64,000 bases of DNA from Ahrensia kielensis DSM 5890 (GCF_000374465.1 NZ_KB894530.1:343179-407178), one strand, 5' to 3'; shown: positions 17,533 to 27,811, counted from the first letter of the stretch. Translations and numbers: made by a program. Notes: generated from the sequence alone by a model not told the origin.

Positions 17533-18934
17533 GAATTTACGCGAAAAATTTATCGCAATTGTAGGCGCAAAAAATGCCCGCGTAAGCCAAGATGATATTG
17601 CCCCTTATTTGCACGAATGGCGCGACCGCTGGGAAGGTAAAAGCGACCTCGTTTTACTGCCTGCGAACACGCAAGAAGTTAGCCAAATTCTCGCACTGGC
17701 AACAGCAACAAAAACACCGGTTGTACCGCAGGGTGGCCACACTGGACTTGTTGGCGGCGGCATGCCGGATATGAGCGGCGACGCGATTATTTTAGCGACT
17801 GGCCGCATGAACAAGGTGCGCAATATAGACACCGCAGGCAACACGATTACTGTTGAAGCTGGCTGCATTTTGCAATCCGTTCAAGAAGCTGCCGATGATG
17901 CTGGAAGGCTTTTCCCGCTTTCACTTGGCGCTCAAGGCTCATGCCAAATTGGCGGCAATCTATCCTCTAATGCAGGTGGCACTGGTGCGCTTGCTTATGG
18001 TGTTGCGCGCGATTTGGTTTTGGGATTGGAAGTCGTCTTACCCACCGGCGAAATCTTGAACGATTTGAATGCACTGAAAAAAGACAATACCGGTTATAAT
18101 CTGCGGCATCTCTTTATTGGCGCTGAAGGCACACTCGGCATCATCACCGCGGCCGTCTTAAAATTGTTCCCTAAGCCTAAAGGTCAGGTTACTGCATTTT
18201 TGGCTTTGGAAACGCCTGCAGCTGCATTGGAGCTTTTTCAAGCAGCACGCGATTTTGCTGGCCAGTCACTTACAGCTTTTGAATTGATGCCGCGCCTTGG
18301 TGTGGAATTTACCAGCAAACATGTAGACGGCGTTCGCGATCCGCTGACTGAGCCCTACCCTTGGTATGTGTTGATTGAAGTTTCATCTGGCGAGAGCGAA
18401 GCACATGCGCAATCATTGCTTGAGAACTTGCTAGAAAACCAAATGGAAGCCGGTATCGTTATTGATGGTGCTGTTGCAGCCTCTGTTTCACAATCAAAAG
18501 AGTTTTGGCATTTGCGTGAAGCGATGTCGGAAAGCCAGAAACCAGAAGGCGGTTCCATCAAGCACGACATTTCTGTGCCGGTTCATGCAATCCCATCCTT
18601 CATGCAAGATGCAGAAAAAGCTGTTCTGGCGATTGAGCCCAATGCACGCATTTGCGCCTTTGGTCATTTGGGTGATGGAAACCTGCATTATAATATTTCC
18701 CAACCTGTCGGAGCGGACAAACAGGAATTTCTGGCTATGGACGCGGTCATCACGCCTGCGGTTCATGCGCTTGTGTTAAACTATAATGGTTCAATTTCTG
18801 CCGAGCACGGTATCGGCCAGATGAAACGGGACGAGTTAGCCGAAGTAAAAGACCCTGTCGCTCTCGATCTCATGCGCCGCATCAAAGCAAACTTCGATCC
18901 GGCAGGCATTATGAATCCGAATAAAGTCATATAA
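17525..18934 (+). CDS. FAD-linked oxidase, GlcD / D-2-hydroxyglutarate dehydrogenase type
   Basis: From the ATG at 17525, with AAGGGA upstream, the protein has 469 residues; a GTG at 17519 is less well placed. The FAD-binding PCMH domain shows VVPQGGHTGLVGGGMPD and GGNLSSNAGGTGALAYG. The C-terminal oxidase domain has FGHLGDGNLHYN and SAEHGIGQMKRDEL. These proteins oxidise D-2-hydroxy acids such as 2-hydroxyglutarate, D-lactate or glycolate. The gene overlaps tsaC by 8 bases; neighbours do not reveal the substrate. Confidence 0.9.
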   Translation: MNENLREKFIAIVGAKNARVSQDDIAPYLHEWRDRWEGKSDLVLLPANTQEVSQILALATATKTPVVPQGGHTGLVGGGMPDMSGDAIILATGRMNKVRNIDTAGNTITVEAGCILQSVQEAADDAGRLFPLSLGAQGSCQIGGNLSSNAGGTGALAYGVARDLVLGLEVVLPTGEILNDLNALKKDNTGYNLRHLFIGAEGTLGIITAAVLKLFPKPKGQVTAFLALETPAAALELFQAARDFAGQSLTAFELMPRLGVEFTSKHVDGVRDPLTEPYPWYVLIEVSSGESEAHAQSLLENLLENQMEAGIVIDGAVAASVSQSKEFWHLREAMSESQKPEGGSIKHDISVPVHAIPSFMQDAEKAVLAIEPNARICAFGHLGDGNLHYNISQPVGADKQEFLAMDAVITPAVHALVLNYNGSISAEHGIGQMKRDELAEVKDPVALDLMRRIKANFDPAGIMNPNKVI

Positions 18935-18958
18935 CGGCACAGTTCTACCCCTGTTGAG

Positions 18959-18973
18959 ACGTATCGGATACGT
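18959..18973. promoter_or_regulatory. Short perfect inverted repeat, possible operator
   Basis: ACGTATC and GATACGT flank a single G, giving a 15-base dyad downstream of the oxidase gene and about 225 bases before the next plus-strand gene. It may be a protein-binding site. No start site or second copy was identified. Confidence 0.25.
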
Positions 18974-19198
18974 AATTTAACCTATTCGATACTTCTCCTA
19001 CCATTTCGTTACAGCTGGTAGAAAAGCGGTAACCATCTCTAAAAGCAGTATTTTCTTAACTCTGTCTGTTAGGTCCATTTTGTCGTCTTTCCACTAATTT
19101 GGTTTTTGACGAGATGGCAAAGACCATCCGTTTACAGGGACTTTTTAGTGAGAAGAGCAAAGAGGCAAAAGCCCGCGCTCTTGAAGAAGACAGGCGAG

Positions 19199-19771
19199 AT
19201 GTCAAACATGTCAACAGTTGCGCAACCGGTTTGGGCCGGCCAAGAATTTAGACTTGATCCAACACGGCTACCACAGCAGGTGTCTTATGCATCACGCATA
19301 AGTGGTAAAGCGGTTGAGATTACGGTCAATAAACGCGGTGCCGTATTGAAGCACAGCAGCGAAACCGATCTTGCTGATTTCAATATCGCATTGCCGAACA
19401 ACTCATTTCGCGGTGTTGCAGCACGCGCAACGGAAACAGGGCCGGATACAGCTCTCGTAACCCTTGAGCTACTGCACGAAGATGAAGCGCTGTGCGTTCC
19501 GTTGCGGGTTGGCCATGAGCTTGCAGATATTGCAACCGACTGGCAGCTATGGGCGGAGCTGTTGAAGCTTCCAATGATGATTATTGATGCAGACGGTGTT
19601 GCACGTACACTCGAAGAAAGCGCTGCTAACGCAGTAATCAATGATCCCAATGGGCACGGCCACAATGCGATGTTTGCTGAAGATCGTCCGCGCTATACTG
19701 CGCGTCGCCGTCTTGGCAATCTGGGTGTGCGTCTCATGGTTGACGGCAAAGAAATTATTGCCCGCAACTAA
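19199..19771 (+). CDS. DUF6101-like conserved protein of unknown function
   Basis: From the ATG at 19199 the protein has 190 residues beginning MSNMSTVAQPVWAGQEFRLDP. The upstream extension of 31 codons reads like out-of-frame sequence. A second in-frame ATG lies three codons later. The protein is soluble, rich in beta-type sequence, with RISGKAVEITVNKRGAVLK and a C-terminal YTARRRLGNLGVRL segment. I recall similar proteins next to ubiA in rhizobia (DUF6101), but no function. It is convergent with ubiA, 8 bases away. Confidence 0.72.
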   Translation: MSNMSTVAQPVWAGQEFRLDPTRLPQQVSYASRISGKAVEITVNKRGAVLKHSSETDLADFNIALPNNSFRGVAARATETGPDTALVTLELLHEDEALCVPLRVGHELADIATDWQLWAELLKLPMMIIDADGVARTLEESAANAVINDPNGHGHNAMFAEDRPRYTARRRLGNLGVRLMVDGKEIIARN

Positions 19772-19779
19772 TGTATCAA

Positions 19780-20742
19780 TCAGATGGCGGCAGAAATACC
19801 TGCCGCTATCAAGCCTGCAAAGATGATCCAACCGACAATGGTGTTGGATTTAAACAAGGCTAAACACTGATCCCCATTATCAATGTCAATCACAATGATC
19901 TGACGCGCGAGATGAATCGCCGCCGCAACAAGACCGATATAAGCGATCCACGATGCGCCTGCGGTATAAAAAGCGGCTGCGAAAAATATCAGCATCAATG
20001 AATAAAGAATGACAAGTGCACGTTTGGTTTTCTCTCCGAACAGACGTGCTGTTGAGCGAACGCCAACCAATGCGTCATCTTCTTTATCTTGATGGGCATA
20101 AATCGTGTCATAGCCAATCGTCCAAAAGATGCAGCCGATATATAGAAGAAACGGCGTTATCGTTAGCGCTCCAAAATAAGCAGCCCACCCCATAAATGCG
20201 CCCCATGAGAACGCAAATCCAAGAAACAGCTGCGGCCAATCGGTCACGCGTTTCATAAAGGGATAAATAGCAACCGCGCCGAGTGAACAAAAACCAACAA
20301 TTATCGCGTAATTATTAAATTGCAGCAGGACTAACAGTCCGACCAGAGCTTGCCCCACCAGAAATGTTTTCGCCTGTAAGCGCGATACTTGGCCAGAAGG
20401 TAAAGGCCGCGAGCGTGTACGTGCAACTTGATCGTCAATTTTCTGATCTATGAGGTCATTATATGTGCAGCCAGCGCCGCGCATGGCTACTGCGCCAATG
20501 AGAAACAAAACCAGATGCCAAATGTTTGGCAGAATTGCCGTTTCACTCATACCAATCGCAAGCGGTGCCAATGCTGCGGACCACCAACACGGCCAAAGCA
20601 GCAACCACCACCCGATCGGGCGGTCCCATCTGGCAAGCTGAGCAAACGGCCACGCACTGCGTGGCAGCAATTTATAGGTCCAGTGTCCCGAAGGCGCGTC
20701 TGCTACACGCCCTTGCGCATCATGTGATTGAATCGAATCCAT
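19780..20742 (-). CDS. ubiA: 4-hydroxybenzoate polyprenyltransferase
   Basis: The 320-residue protein is a multi-helix membrane prenyltransferase. The first magnesium-binding motif [19 protein letters not shown] and the second [13 protein letters not shown] are both present, and [17 protein letters not shown] is the typical UbiA entry. It joins a polyprenyl chain to 4-hydroxybenzoate in ubiquinone synthesis at the inner membrane. The polyprenyl diphosphate synthase that could supply the chain is encoded at 23992-25008. An ATG start at 20742 gives full length. Confidence 0.95.
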   Translation of the reverse strand: MDSIQSHDAQGRVADAPSGHWTYKLLPRSAWPFAQLARWDRPIGWWLLLWPCWWSAALAPLAIGMSETAILPNIWHLVLFLIGAVAMRGAGCTYNDLIDQKIDDQVARTRSRPLPSGQVSRLQAKTFLVGQALVGLLVLLQFNNYAIIVGFCSLGAVAIYPFMKRVTDWPQLFLGFAFSWGAFMGWAAYFGALTITPFLLYIGCIFWTIGYDTIYAHQDKEDDALVGVRSTARLFGEKTKRALVILYSLMLIFFAAAFYTAGASWIAYIGLVAAAIHLARQIIVIDIDNGDQCLALFKSNTIVGWIIFAGLIAAGISAAI

Positions 20743-20845
20743 ATTATTGAGTTACAAGGCGTGGACAAAAGGTCAAGTGGCGCCTGAGATATTGACCTGC
20801 GGCACTGCAGCGCTTAGCCAGACTTTTAAACACAGGAGAGTGATG

Positions 20846-22105
20846 ATGAATGTGCTTTTGATCGGTTCTGGCGGGCGTGAACATGCCTTGGCATGGAAAC
20901 TCGCACAATCTCCCCTACTTGGAACACTGTTCTGCGCACCGGGCAATCCCGGCATTGATGATGAGGCAACCAATGTTGCTCTTGATATAAGCAATCATCA
21001 GGCTGTTATTGATTTCTGCCGACTGCAGAGCATTTCACTCGTCATTGTTGGGCCGGAAGCACCGTTGGTTGACGGCATCGCTGATAGTTTGCGCGCGGCC
21101 AATATTTCAGTGTTTGGCCCGTCACAAGCAGCCTCACAATTAGAAGGCTCCAAAGGTTTCACCAAAGATCTTTGCGAAAAATACAATATTCCGACAGCGG
21201 CCTATCAGCGCTTTAATAATGCACCAAAGGCAAAAGCCTATATTCGAGCACAGGGCGCACCGATTGTTATTAAAGCGGACGGTTTAGCGGCTGGCAAAGG
21301 CGTAACCGTTGCGATGACGATGGCTGAGGCCATGGATGCTATCGACGATTGCTTTGAAGGCGCATTTGGTGAAGCGGGCGCTGAAGTTGTTGTTGAAGAA
21401 TATTTAGAAGGGCCGGAAATTAGCTTTTTCTGCCTTTGTGATGGAAAACTTGCAGTTCCGATGACATCAGCGCAGGACCACAAGCGCGTCGGTGAAGGTG
21501 ATACAGGGCCAAACACTGGCGGAATGGGCGCTTATTCCCCTGCTCCGCTGTTTGATGCTGAAATGCAAGCTGATGTGATGAAACGGATCATCGAGCCAAC
21601 GATGCACGGCATGGCTGAAATGGGTAATCCATTCTCAGGTGTGTTGTTCTGCGGCATTATGGTGACAAAGGATGGTCCAAAACTCATCGAATATAATGTC
21701 CGCTTTGGTGATCCGGAATGTGAAGTTTTAATGCTTCGTCTTCAAAGCGATCTCTTACCATTGCTCAAAGCATCTGCGGATAATGATCTGACCGATGCTA
21801 AACTTAAATGGAGCGATGATACGACTCTTACTGTTGTTATGTGTGCACCTAATTATCCTGCTACGCCGCAAAAGGGATCAAAAATTGATCTTGAAACAGT
21901 AAGCGCAATCAGCAGCGTGAAAATTTTTCATGCAGGCACAGCTCTAAAAGACGGCGCTTTGATCGCAAATGGCGGGCGTGTTCTGGCTGTTTGTGGCTCT
22001 GGCAGCACGGTTAAAGAAGCTCAAAGCAAGGCCTATGAAGGCGTTAAAGCTGTTAATTGGCCGGAAGGCTTTTACCGTAGCGATATCGGCTGGCGCGCAC
22101 TTTAA
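20846..22105 (+). CDS. purD: Phosphoribosylamine-glycine ligase
   Basis: From the ATG at 20846 the protein has 419 residues and begins [19 protein letters not shown], the standard PurD N-terminus. AGGAG lies at 20834-20838. Starts farther upstream would add about 33 unrelated residues. ATP-grasp features include the [20 protein letters not shown] segment, [11 protein letters not shown] and [11 protein letters not shown]. It catalyses the second step of de novo purine synthesis, joining glycine to phosphoribosylamine. Confidence 0.96.
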   Translation: MNVLLIGSGGREHALAWKLAQSPLLGTLFCAPGNPGIDDEATNVALDISNHQAVIDFCRLQSISLVIVGPEAPLVDGIADSLRAANISVFGPSQAASQLEGSKGFTKDLCEKYNIPTAAYQRFNNAPKAKAYIRAQGAPIVIKADGLAAGKGVTVAMTMAEAMDAIDDCFEGAFGEAGAEVVVEEYLEGPEISFFCLCDGKLAVPMTSAQDHKRVGEGDTGPNTGGMGAYSPAPLFDAEMQADVMKRIIEPTMHGMAEMGNPFSGVLFCGIMVTKDGPKLIEYNVRFGDPECEVLMLRLQSDLLPLLKASADNDLTDAKLKWSDDTTLTVVMCAPNYPATPQKGSKIDLETVSAISSVKIFHAGTALKDGALIANGGRVLAVCGSGSTVKEAQSKAYEGVKAVNWPEGFYRSDIGWRAL

Positions 22106-22109
22106 AATA

Positions 22110-22133
22110 CGGGCGATGTATCCGCATCGCCCG
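22110..22133. terminator. Terminator hairpin between purD and the GST gene
   Basis: CGGGCGATG and CATCGCCCG form a 9-bp stem around a six-base loop. On the minus strand it is followed by TATTTTAAAG, which suits the GST gene; it may also stop purD transcripts. Confidence 0.7.
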
Positions 22134-22146
22134 ATTATCAATCATG

Positions 22147-22749
22147 TCATTGTGACATCAATTTATTGTCAAATTCAGTGGCGTAAATGGATGCAGGACG
22201 CGCCATACAGCGGTCTAACCAAGCATCAATGACAGGATCGCCCGGCTTGCCAAACCAGCTATAAGGCGAATGGACGAGCAGATCAGCTGCCGTATATTCA
22301 TTGCCTGTTAAAAACGGCTGGTCTGTCAGATGTTTTATCAGCTGTTCTTTCATCTCTATGCCGCCGCGAAATGTCGCCTCGATAAAGGGATGCGTAAGAT
22401 TTGCTGCCTCCAATACCATTACCGGCTCCATGACACCTGAATACCAAGCAAACCAACTCAAATAAGAGCCGCGTTTTGCATCGCCCTGCGGGATATTCAA
22501 GCCTGCATCAGGAAACAAATCCGCCAGATACAGCATGATCGCACTGCTCTCCCAAATCTCAACGCCGTCATGGATGAGAAACGGCACTTTGCCATCATGG
22601 TGTGGATTTTTAGGATCACGTTCGCCGCTTCCATCTTGGCGCGGTATCGTAACAACCTCAATGTTTACCGCGTCTAACGCATTAAGTTCTTTAAGCAAAG
22701 CGACCACGCGGGTCGAACGGGTTCTGGGTGAATGATAAAGGGTGAGCAC
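22147..22749 (-). CDS. Glutathione S-transferase family protein
   Basis: The 200-residue protein starts at a GTG preceded by GGAG nine bases upstream. The N-terminal thioredoxin-like domain carries LTLYHSPRTRSTRVVALLKE, with serine and threonine near the usual catalytic position, and IWESSAIMLYLADLFP for glutathione binding. The C-terminal helical domain follows. It is expected to conjugate or bind glutathione, but no specific substrate can be inferred. It stands alone between a convergent purD and the minus-strand methyltransferase gene. Confidence 0.88.
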   Translation of the reverse strand: MLTLYHSPRTRSTRVVALLKELNALDAVNIEVVTIPRQDGSGERDPKNPHHDGKVPFLIHDGVEIWESSAIMLYLADLFPDAGLNIPQGDAKRGSYLSWFAWYSGVMEPVMVLEAANLTHPFIEATFRGGIEMKEQLIKHLTDQPFLTGNEYTAADLLVHSPYSWFGKPGDPVIDAWLDRCMARPASIYATEFDNKLMSQ

Positions 22750-22843
22750 TGTAAAATCTCCATATGTTGAAACGAACAGCGCCGCTTAACACAGGCTAAT
22801 TGACAACGTCTGTCAGGAGAGTTTGCTTGGCTGATATTAAATA

Positions 22844-23611
22844 TCAAAAAAGTGTTTGCTCTCCATTTATCAATGCATCAGCACGCGGCGTGAAATCGCG
22901 GCCTTCCTCGTTATGCAAGATAAGCGGCGCGGTCATCTCCAGCTTTTTCTTGGAGCCCTTTTTGCCTGTCACCAAAATACGAATCGCATCTTCATGCATA
23001 CGAGGATGAACAGGCGTTATGCGCAGCGCTCCGAAACGTCCCATAAAACCGGCCAAAATCTCGCCGATGGACTGCGGACGCACAATTATTGAAAAATAGC
23101 CGCTCGGCTTGGCGATTGATGCAGCTGTTCGCGACCATAGCTCAATCGTTTTGCCGTCCATCACATGTGCGAAAGAGCGCTCACTATGTGGGGAACGGCG
23201 ATCATCGCTCTCGTTAAATGGTGGATTTGCGATGACCCAATCAAAACTGTTTTGAACAAGCCCGCAGCGTGAACGTATTTCTCCGCTCGCGGTTATATCG
23301 GCCTTAAATATCTTGGTGCGCGCCGCAAAATTTTCATTATCGCTGTGCGCCAATGTTCGCTGAGCGCAGTCGATCATGGTATCGGACATTTCAAACAGAG
23401 AAGCACGTGCTTGCTGGCAGCGGCTCAACACAGCCAATCCGGCTGCACCTGCGCCGGCCCCAAGGTCCGCAAGCTCTCCATCAAAGCCATCCGCAACACA
23501 TGCGGCCAGTAACATGGCGTCTATACCTGCACGATGACCGCCTTTTTGCGGCTGTACCAGTGTAAATTTTCCGCGATGAAAAGTGTCCGTTGTGAATTCA
23601 GTCACAGGCAT
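22844..23611 (-). CDS. tRNA1(Val) (adenine37-N6)-methyltransferase-like protein
   Basis: The 255-residue methyltransferase has a SAM-binding loop (LADLGAGAGAAGLAVLSR) and the catalytic NPPF motif of N6-adenine enzymes in VIANPPFNESDDRRSP. The early QPKKGGHRAG-like phrase (LVQPQKGGHRAGIDAMLLAA) is typical of the TrmN6/YfiC group. It probably methylates A37 of a tRNA. The ATG at 23611 overlaps the TGA of the upstream DUF2007 gene, which indicates coupled translation. Confidence 0.85.
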   Translation of the reverse strand: MPVTEFTTDTFHRGKFTLVQPQKGGHRAGIDAMLLAACVADGFDGELADLGAGAGAAGLAVLSRCQQARASLFEMSDTMIDCAQRTLAHSDNENFAARTKIFKADITASGEIRSRCGLVQNSFDWVIANPPFNESDDRRSPHSERSFAHVMDGKTIELWSRTAASIAKPSGYFSIIVRPQSIGEILAGFMGRFGALRITPVHPRMHEDAIRILVTGKKGSKKKLEMTAPLILHNEEGRDFTPRADALINGEQTLF

Positions 23612-23838
23612 CAACCATTATCCCGCAACTCTTTTTCCAACCCCACTTCAAAGATGATCTGACGCGCTTCTTGTAATTTAGCAGTTTCCACAAGTATGCG
23701 CTGCGGGATTGCCCCCACAGATCCTTCCAAAGTGCTCATATTTTGATCAGCCCACAAACATTCGATTTCAGCATCGCGCATGAGCGATTGAACGAATGAT
23801 AGGGTGATTAAATTGTTAGATCGCAGTAATTCTTCCAT
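23611..23838 (-). CDS. DUF2007 domain protein (putative signal-transducing protein)
   Basis: The 75-residue protein begins MEELLRSNNLITLSFVQSLM, and its length and pattern match the DUF2007 family. A second in-frame ATG three codons upstream (23847) is possible; neither has an obvious Shine-Dalgarno. The function is unknown. It overlaps the tRNA methyltransferase start by one base, and it is divergent from the polyprenyl synthase gene. Confidence 0.75.
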   Translation of the reverse strand: MEELLRSNNLITLSFVQSLMRDAEIECLWADQNMSTLEGSVGAIPQRILVETAKLQEARQIIFEVGLEKELRDNG

Positions 23839-23991
23839 CGGAATCATATACGCGTCTTTTTACCCAACTGCAAAACACTCCTCATCACAGATTACTGATA
23901 ATTTGTGTCCAACCAAATGCCTTCCGCGCCAATTCGCCACTTGCCCCAAAGCCTGCAAGTTTTTAAAGTGTTTATGCAACAAAGGAGAAGT

Positions 23992-25008
23992 ATGTTGGGC
24001 GTTGTCGTATCACTCAATGAGTCACGTAAAGACAATGGCATCACAGCCCTAACGGAGCTTTGCGCAGACGGTATGAATAACGTCAACGCATTGATCCTTT
24101 CAAAGGCTGGTTCCGATGTCGAAATGATCCCAGAAGTGGCGCGCCATTTGATCTCTTCTGGCGGCAAACGTCTGCGCCCTATGCTGACTTTGGCTGCTGC
24201 TGAATTATGCGGTTATCAAGGCGACGGCGATGTTAAGCTGGCAACCAGCGTTGAATTCATGCACACCGCAACATTGCTGCATGATGATGTGGTGGATGAG
24301 AGTGATCGCCGCCGCTCTAAACCAACAGCCCGCATGATCTGGGGCAACCAAGCCTCTGTTCTTGTCGGTGATTTTCTACTTGGCCAAGCCTTTAAGATGA
24401 TGGTTGAAGTTGGCTCAATGGAAGCGCTGGATGTGCTTTCATCTGCTGCGTCAATTATTGCTGAAGGCGAAGTGATGCAGCTTGCTGCCGCCAAGAACCT
24501 CAGCACGACCGAAGATGAATATCTGGCGGTTATCAATGCCAAAACAGCCGCTTTGTTCTCGGCTGCTGCCGAAGTTGGGCCCATTATTGCTGGCTCACCA
24601 AAAGACGAGCGCGCTGCACTTAAATCCTACGGCACCAATCTTGGCCTTGCATTTCAGCTTGTTGATGATGTTTTGGATTATGGCGGCAATGCTAAAGATC
24701 TTGGCAAAAATGTCGGCGATGATTTTCGAGAAGGCAAAATCACCCTGCCCGTTCTTCTCGCATATCGCCGCGGAAACGATGAAGAACGCGATTTCTGGCG
24801 TGAAAGCCTAGAGGGCGACAATAACACAGATGAGCGCCTAGATCATGCTCGCGCCTTGATGGTCAAGCATGCTGCCTTAACCGACACAATTACACGCGCC
24901 AAGCACTTTGGTGCGATAGCGCGTGATGCGCTTGGGCCGTTCAAAAAGTCGCCTATGAAGAATGCAATGCTAGACGTCGTTGAATTTTGCATATCGCGCG
25001 TTAGTTAA
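23992..25008 (+). CDS. ispB: Polyprenyl (octaprenyl/decaprenyl) diphosphate synthase
   Basis: From the ATG at 23992, with AAGGAGAAG just upstream, the protein has 338 residues. The first aspartate-rich motif is LLHDDVVDESDRRR and the second is LVDDVLDYGG, both typical of trans-prenyltransferases. It elongates isopentenyl units into the side chain of ubiquinone. UbiA, which uses that product, is encoded 3 kb upstream on the other strand. A longer frame opens at 23905 but its first 29 codons do not look conserved. Confidence 0.93.
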   Translation: MLGVVVSLNESRKDNGITALTELCADGMNNVNALILSKAGSDVEMIPEVARHLISSGGKRLRPMLTLAAAELCGYQGDGDVKLATSVEFMHTATLLHDDVVDESDRRRSKPTARMIWGNQASVLVGDFLLGQAFKMMVEVGSMEALDVLSSAASIIAEGEVMQLAAAKNLSTTEDEYLAVINAKTAALFSAAAEVGPIIAGSPKDERAALKSYGTNLGLAFQLVDDVLDYGGNAKDLGKNVGDDFREGKITLPVLLAYRRGNDEERDFWRESLEGDNNTDERLDHARALMVKHAALTDTITRAKHFGAIARDALGPFKKSPMKNAMLDVVEFCISRVS

Positions 25009-25094
25009 GCCAAGATGCGCGCCATTGCGGGTTTATCTTAAATTGGCCATTGTGCGTGTTATATTCGTAAAAACGATTCAGATCAGGTAGTTTA

Positions 25095-26909
25095 ATGGCT
25101 CAATTTTCAATGCGTAGTTCTCTTGCCGCTTCTCTTCTTAGCGCAACTCTTTTGGTTGGCTCTGCGCATGCGCAGGAAAACTTGGAGCTTGAACTCAAAT
25201 CGGCATCTACTTTTGCCGGAGCATTTTTGGCAGGTGGTGCAGCGTTACAAAATTATGATTTCGATGCCGCCGCGTTCTACTATGCCGATGCACTAAATTA
25301 TGACCCTGAAAATGTTGATTTGCAGCGCGAATTAATGATCGCTCTCATCAACACAGGTAAATTTGATCAGGCCATTCCGCTTGCTGAAAAACTTAAAGAT
25401 CAAATCGAAGTAGAACGTATTGCCCGTCTCGTTTTAGGCATTCAGGCAATTCGCGATGGGCGCTATACTGACGCGCAACCATTGCTGATTTTGAAACAGG
25501 CCAATGACATTGAGCGCCTTATGACAGGCATTATGAGCGCATGGGCATCCCAAGGTTCAGGCAATACGGATGCAGCACTTAAAACCGTCGATGGCCTAGC
25601 TGGGCCTGACTGGTTTGACATTTTCAAAACGTATCACGGCGCTCTGATTGCAAATGCTGCTGGCCGCGATGATGACGCGATGAAGCGCTTTGAAGAGGCA
25701 ATGAATGATGCAACGGGCGGCAGTGCCTCTCCGCTCACTTACCTTCGCATTGCACAAGTCTACGCTGTTAAACAGGCAACAAAGGGCAATATTGATGGCG
25801 CGCGTGCCACGATTGAACGAGGCTTAGCAATCGCGCCGAACAATCCGCCATTGCTGCAGTTAAAAGAAACGATCGCAGATAATCCAAAAACAATATCTGT
25901 TGCTACGCCAATTGATGGTGTTGGAGAAGTTCTGCTCAACCTTGGTTCTGCAATCAACAGAGAGGGCGCAGAGACTTTTGCAACGATCTATCTTGAGTTG
26001 GCACGCGTTGCGACACCCAATGAACCTCAGATATTCTTTGAACTTGGCGATATTGCAGAACGTCTCAGCCTGACTGAGAAAGCAATCGCGCTTTACGCTG
26101 CTGTACCAGAGAATTCGGCACTGTTTAGACCCGCCTCTCTTCAACAAGGCCTTGCTTTATCAATGCTCAAACGCAACGATGAAGCGATCTCGAAACTCCA
26201 AGCCTTGGTCAAAGAAAACCCGTTAGACTATGCCGGTTACATGGCTCTCGGCGGCGTTCTTTCGACAGAAAAGAAATATGACGAAGCGATTGAAGTCTAT
26301 CAACAAGCTCTCACTAACCTTGATGCTGATGATCCGCGTTTTTGGCCGCTGCATTACCGTCTGGGCATTTCCTTTGAACGCACGAAGCAATGGCCAGAGG
26401 CAGAGAAGACTTTTCTTCACGCGCTTGAGCTATCGCCTAATCAAGCCGATGTGCTGAATTATCTTGGTTATTCTTGGGTTGATATGAATATCAAACTCGA
26501 TGAAGGCCTGGAAATGATCCAAAAAGCCGTCGAGATGCGTCCGCGCGATGGCTATATTACAGACTCACTTGGTTGGGCCTATTATCGTCTTGGTGATTTT
26601 GAAAAAGCTGTTGAGGCTTTGGAACGGGCGACTGATTTGCGTTCAAGAGATGCAACTATCAACGATCATTTAGGCGATGCCTATTGGCGTGTTGGGCGAA
26701 AACTGGAAGCGGTTTATCAATGGAGCCAAGTGCTGAGCATGGATGGCGAAGATATCGACCAGAAGCGCGTGATCGAGAAGATTAATGCTGCGCATCAAGG
26801 CGATGCTTCAAAGTTTGTGGCCGAAAGTATTGATGACGGCTTAGCCAAAGATGCTGAAGCTGCAACGGACAATAAGAATGAAGCTTCAAGCGCCACCGAT
26901 GGTGGTTAA
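25095..26909 (+). CDS. Exported tetratricopeptide-repeat protein
   Basis: The 604-residue protein has a signal peptide (AHA cleavage site near residue 26) followed by many TPR-type helical repeats. Examples are AIPLAEKLKD, the segment around YAGYMALGGVLSTEKKYDEA, and the last repeats with SLGWAYYRLGDFEKAVEALE. The extreme C-terminus is acidic and disordered. TPR proteins scaffold other proteins in the periplasm or outer membrane. It is followed after 5 bases by ispE, so they are probably cotranscribed. The partner proteins are unknown. Confidence 0.88.
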   Translation: MAQFSMRSSLAASLLSATLLVGSAHAQENLELELKSASTFAGAFLAGGAALQNYDFDAAAFYYADALNYDPENVDLQRELMIALINTGKFDQAIPLAEKLKDQIEVERIARLVLGIQAIRDGRYTDAQPLLILKQANDIERLMTGIMSAWASQGSGNTDAALKTVDGLAGPDWFDIFKTYHGALIANAAGRDDDAMKRFEEAMNDATGGSASPLTYLRIAQVYAVKQATKGNIDGARATIERGLAIAPNNPPLLQLKETIADNPKTISVATPIDGVGEVLLNLGSAINREGAETFATIYLELARVATPNEPQIFFELGDIAERLSLTEKAIALYAAVPENSALFRPASLQQGLALSMLKRNDEAISKLQALVKENPLDYAGYMALGGVLSTEKKYDEAIEVYQQALTNLDADDPRFWPLHYRLGISFERTKQWPEAEKTFLHALELSPNQADVLNYLGYSWVDMNIKLDEGLEMIQKAVEMRPRDGYITDSLGWAYYRLGDFEKAVEALERATDLRSRDATINDHLGDAYWRVGRKLEAVYQWSQVLSMDGEDIDQKRVIEKINAAHQGDASKFVAESIDDGLAKDAEAATDNKNEASSATDGG

Positions 26910-26914
26910 AAACC

Positions 26915-27802
26915 ATGCAATTACTCAATGCACCCGCGAAGATTAATCTCGCATTGCATGTAACGGGCCAACGTGAAGATGGTTACCATCTGATCGATTC
27001 ACTTGTTGTGTTTGCTGGCACTGTTGATGCCTGCGATACAGTCCACGTCAGCACGTCAATTGTTGATGGTTTTGGTGTAAGTGGTCCTTTTGCTCATGAT
27101 CTTACAGATGATGTTAATGGCGAAAATTTAGTTATCAATGCGCGTGACCATGTGCGCCTTGGTGCCATTAAAGCAGGTGTTTCGGTCCCTGCGGTCCACA
27201 TTAGCCTTGAAAAACGTCTTCCCATTGCCTCTGGCCTTGGCGGTGGTTCATCTGATGCTGCGGCTGCCCTTACGCTTTTGCACAAGCATTGGAAGGTTCC
27301 ATTTGATCCCGATCATAGTGGACCGGCTGCTCTATCCAAGAAATTGGGTGCTGATGTTCCGATGTGCATGCTAAAAAAACCAGTGCATGTCACAGGCATT
27401 GGCGAGAAAGTTTCTATTTTGAAAAACTTTCCAAAACTCAATCTGGTTCTGGTCAATTGTGGGCAACAAATATCGACCCCAGACGTTTTTTCTGCTCTGA
27501 AAACAAAAGATAATCCAGCAATCTTTGACCTTCCAGACAATGCAGAAGAAATCGTGCCATTTTTAAAAGATCGCACACGCAATGACCTTGAAGAAGCAGC
27601 TATCGATCTATGCCCCGATATTCAAAAATCGCTCCACCTTCTTTACAGCCAAGGCGCAATTCTAGCGCGCATGAGCGGTTCAGGCGCGACTTGCTTCGGT
27701 ATTTTCGATAGTGCACCTGCTGCAAGAACTGCCGCTCAAGCAATCAATGATGCCGAACCTAAATGGTGGGTTAAAGCAACACGAACGACTTCTTCATCAT
27801 AG
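26915..27802 (+). CDS. ispE: 4-diphosphocytidyl-2-C-methyl-D-erythritol kinase
   Basis: The 295-residue GHMP kinase shows NAPAKINLALHVTGQREDGYH at the N-terminus and the ATP-binding LPIASGLGGGSSDAAAALTL motif. A C-terminal MSGSGATCFGIF motif follows. It phosphorylates CDP-methylerythritol in the MEP isoprenoid pathway. The pathway is therefore expected in this organism even though dxs is not at its usual site near xseB. The gene is coupled to the TPR gene upstream. Confidence 0.95.
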   Translation: MQLLNAPAKINLALHVTGQREDGYHLIDSLVVFAGTVDACDTVHVSTSIVDGFGVSGPFAHDLTDDVNGENLVINARDHVRLGAIKAGVSVPAVHISLEKRLPIASGLGGGSSDAAAALTLLHKHWKVPFDPDHSGPAALSKKLGADVPMCMLKKPVHVTGIGEKVSILKNFPKLNLVLVNCGQQISTPDVFSALKTKDNPAIFDLPDNAEEIVPFLKDRTRNDLEEAAIDLCPDIQKSLHLLYSQGAILARMSGSGATCFGIFDSAPAARTAAQAINDAEPKWWVKATRTTSSS

Positions 27803-27811
27803 GAAATTGAC

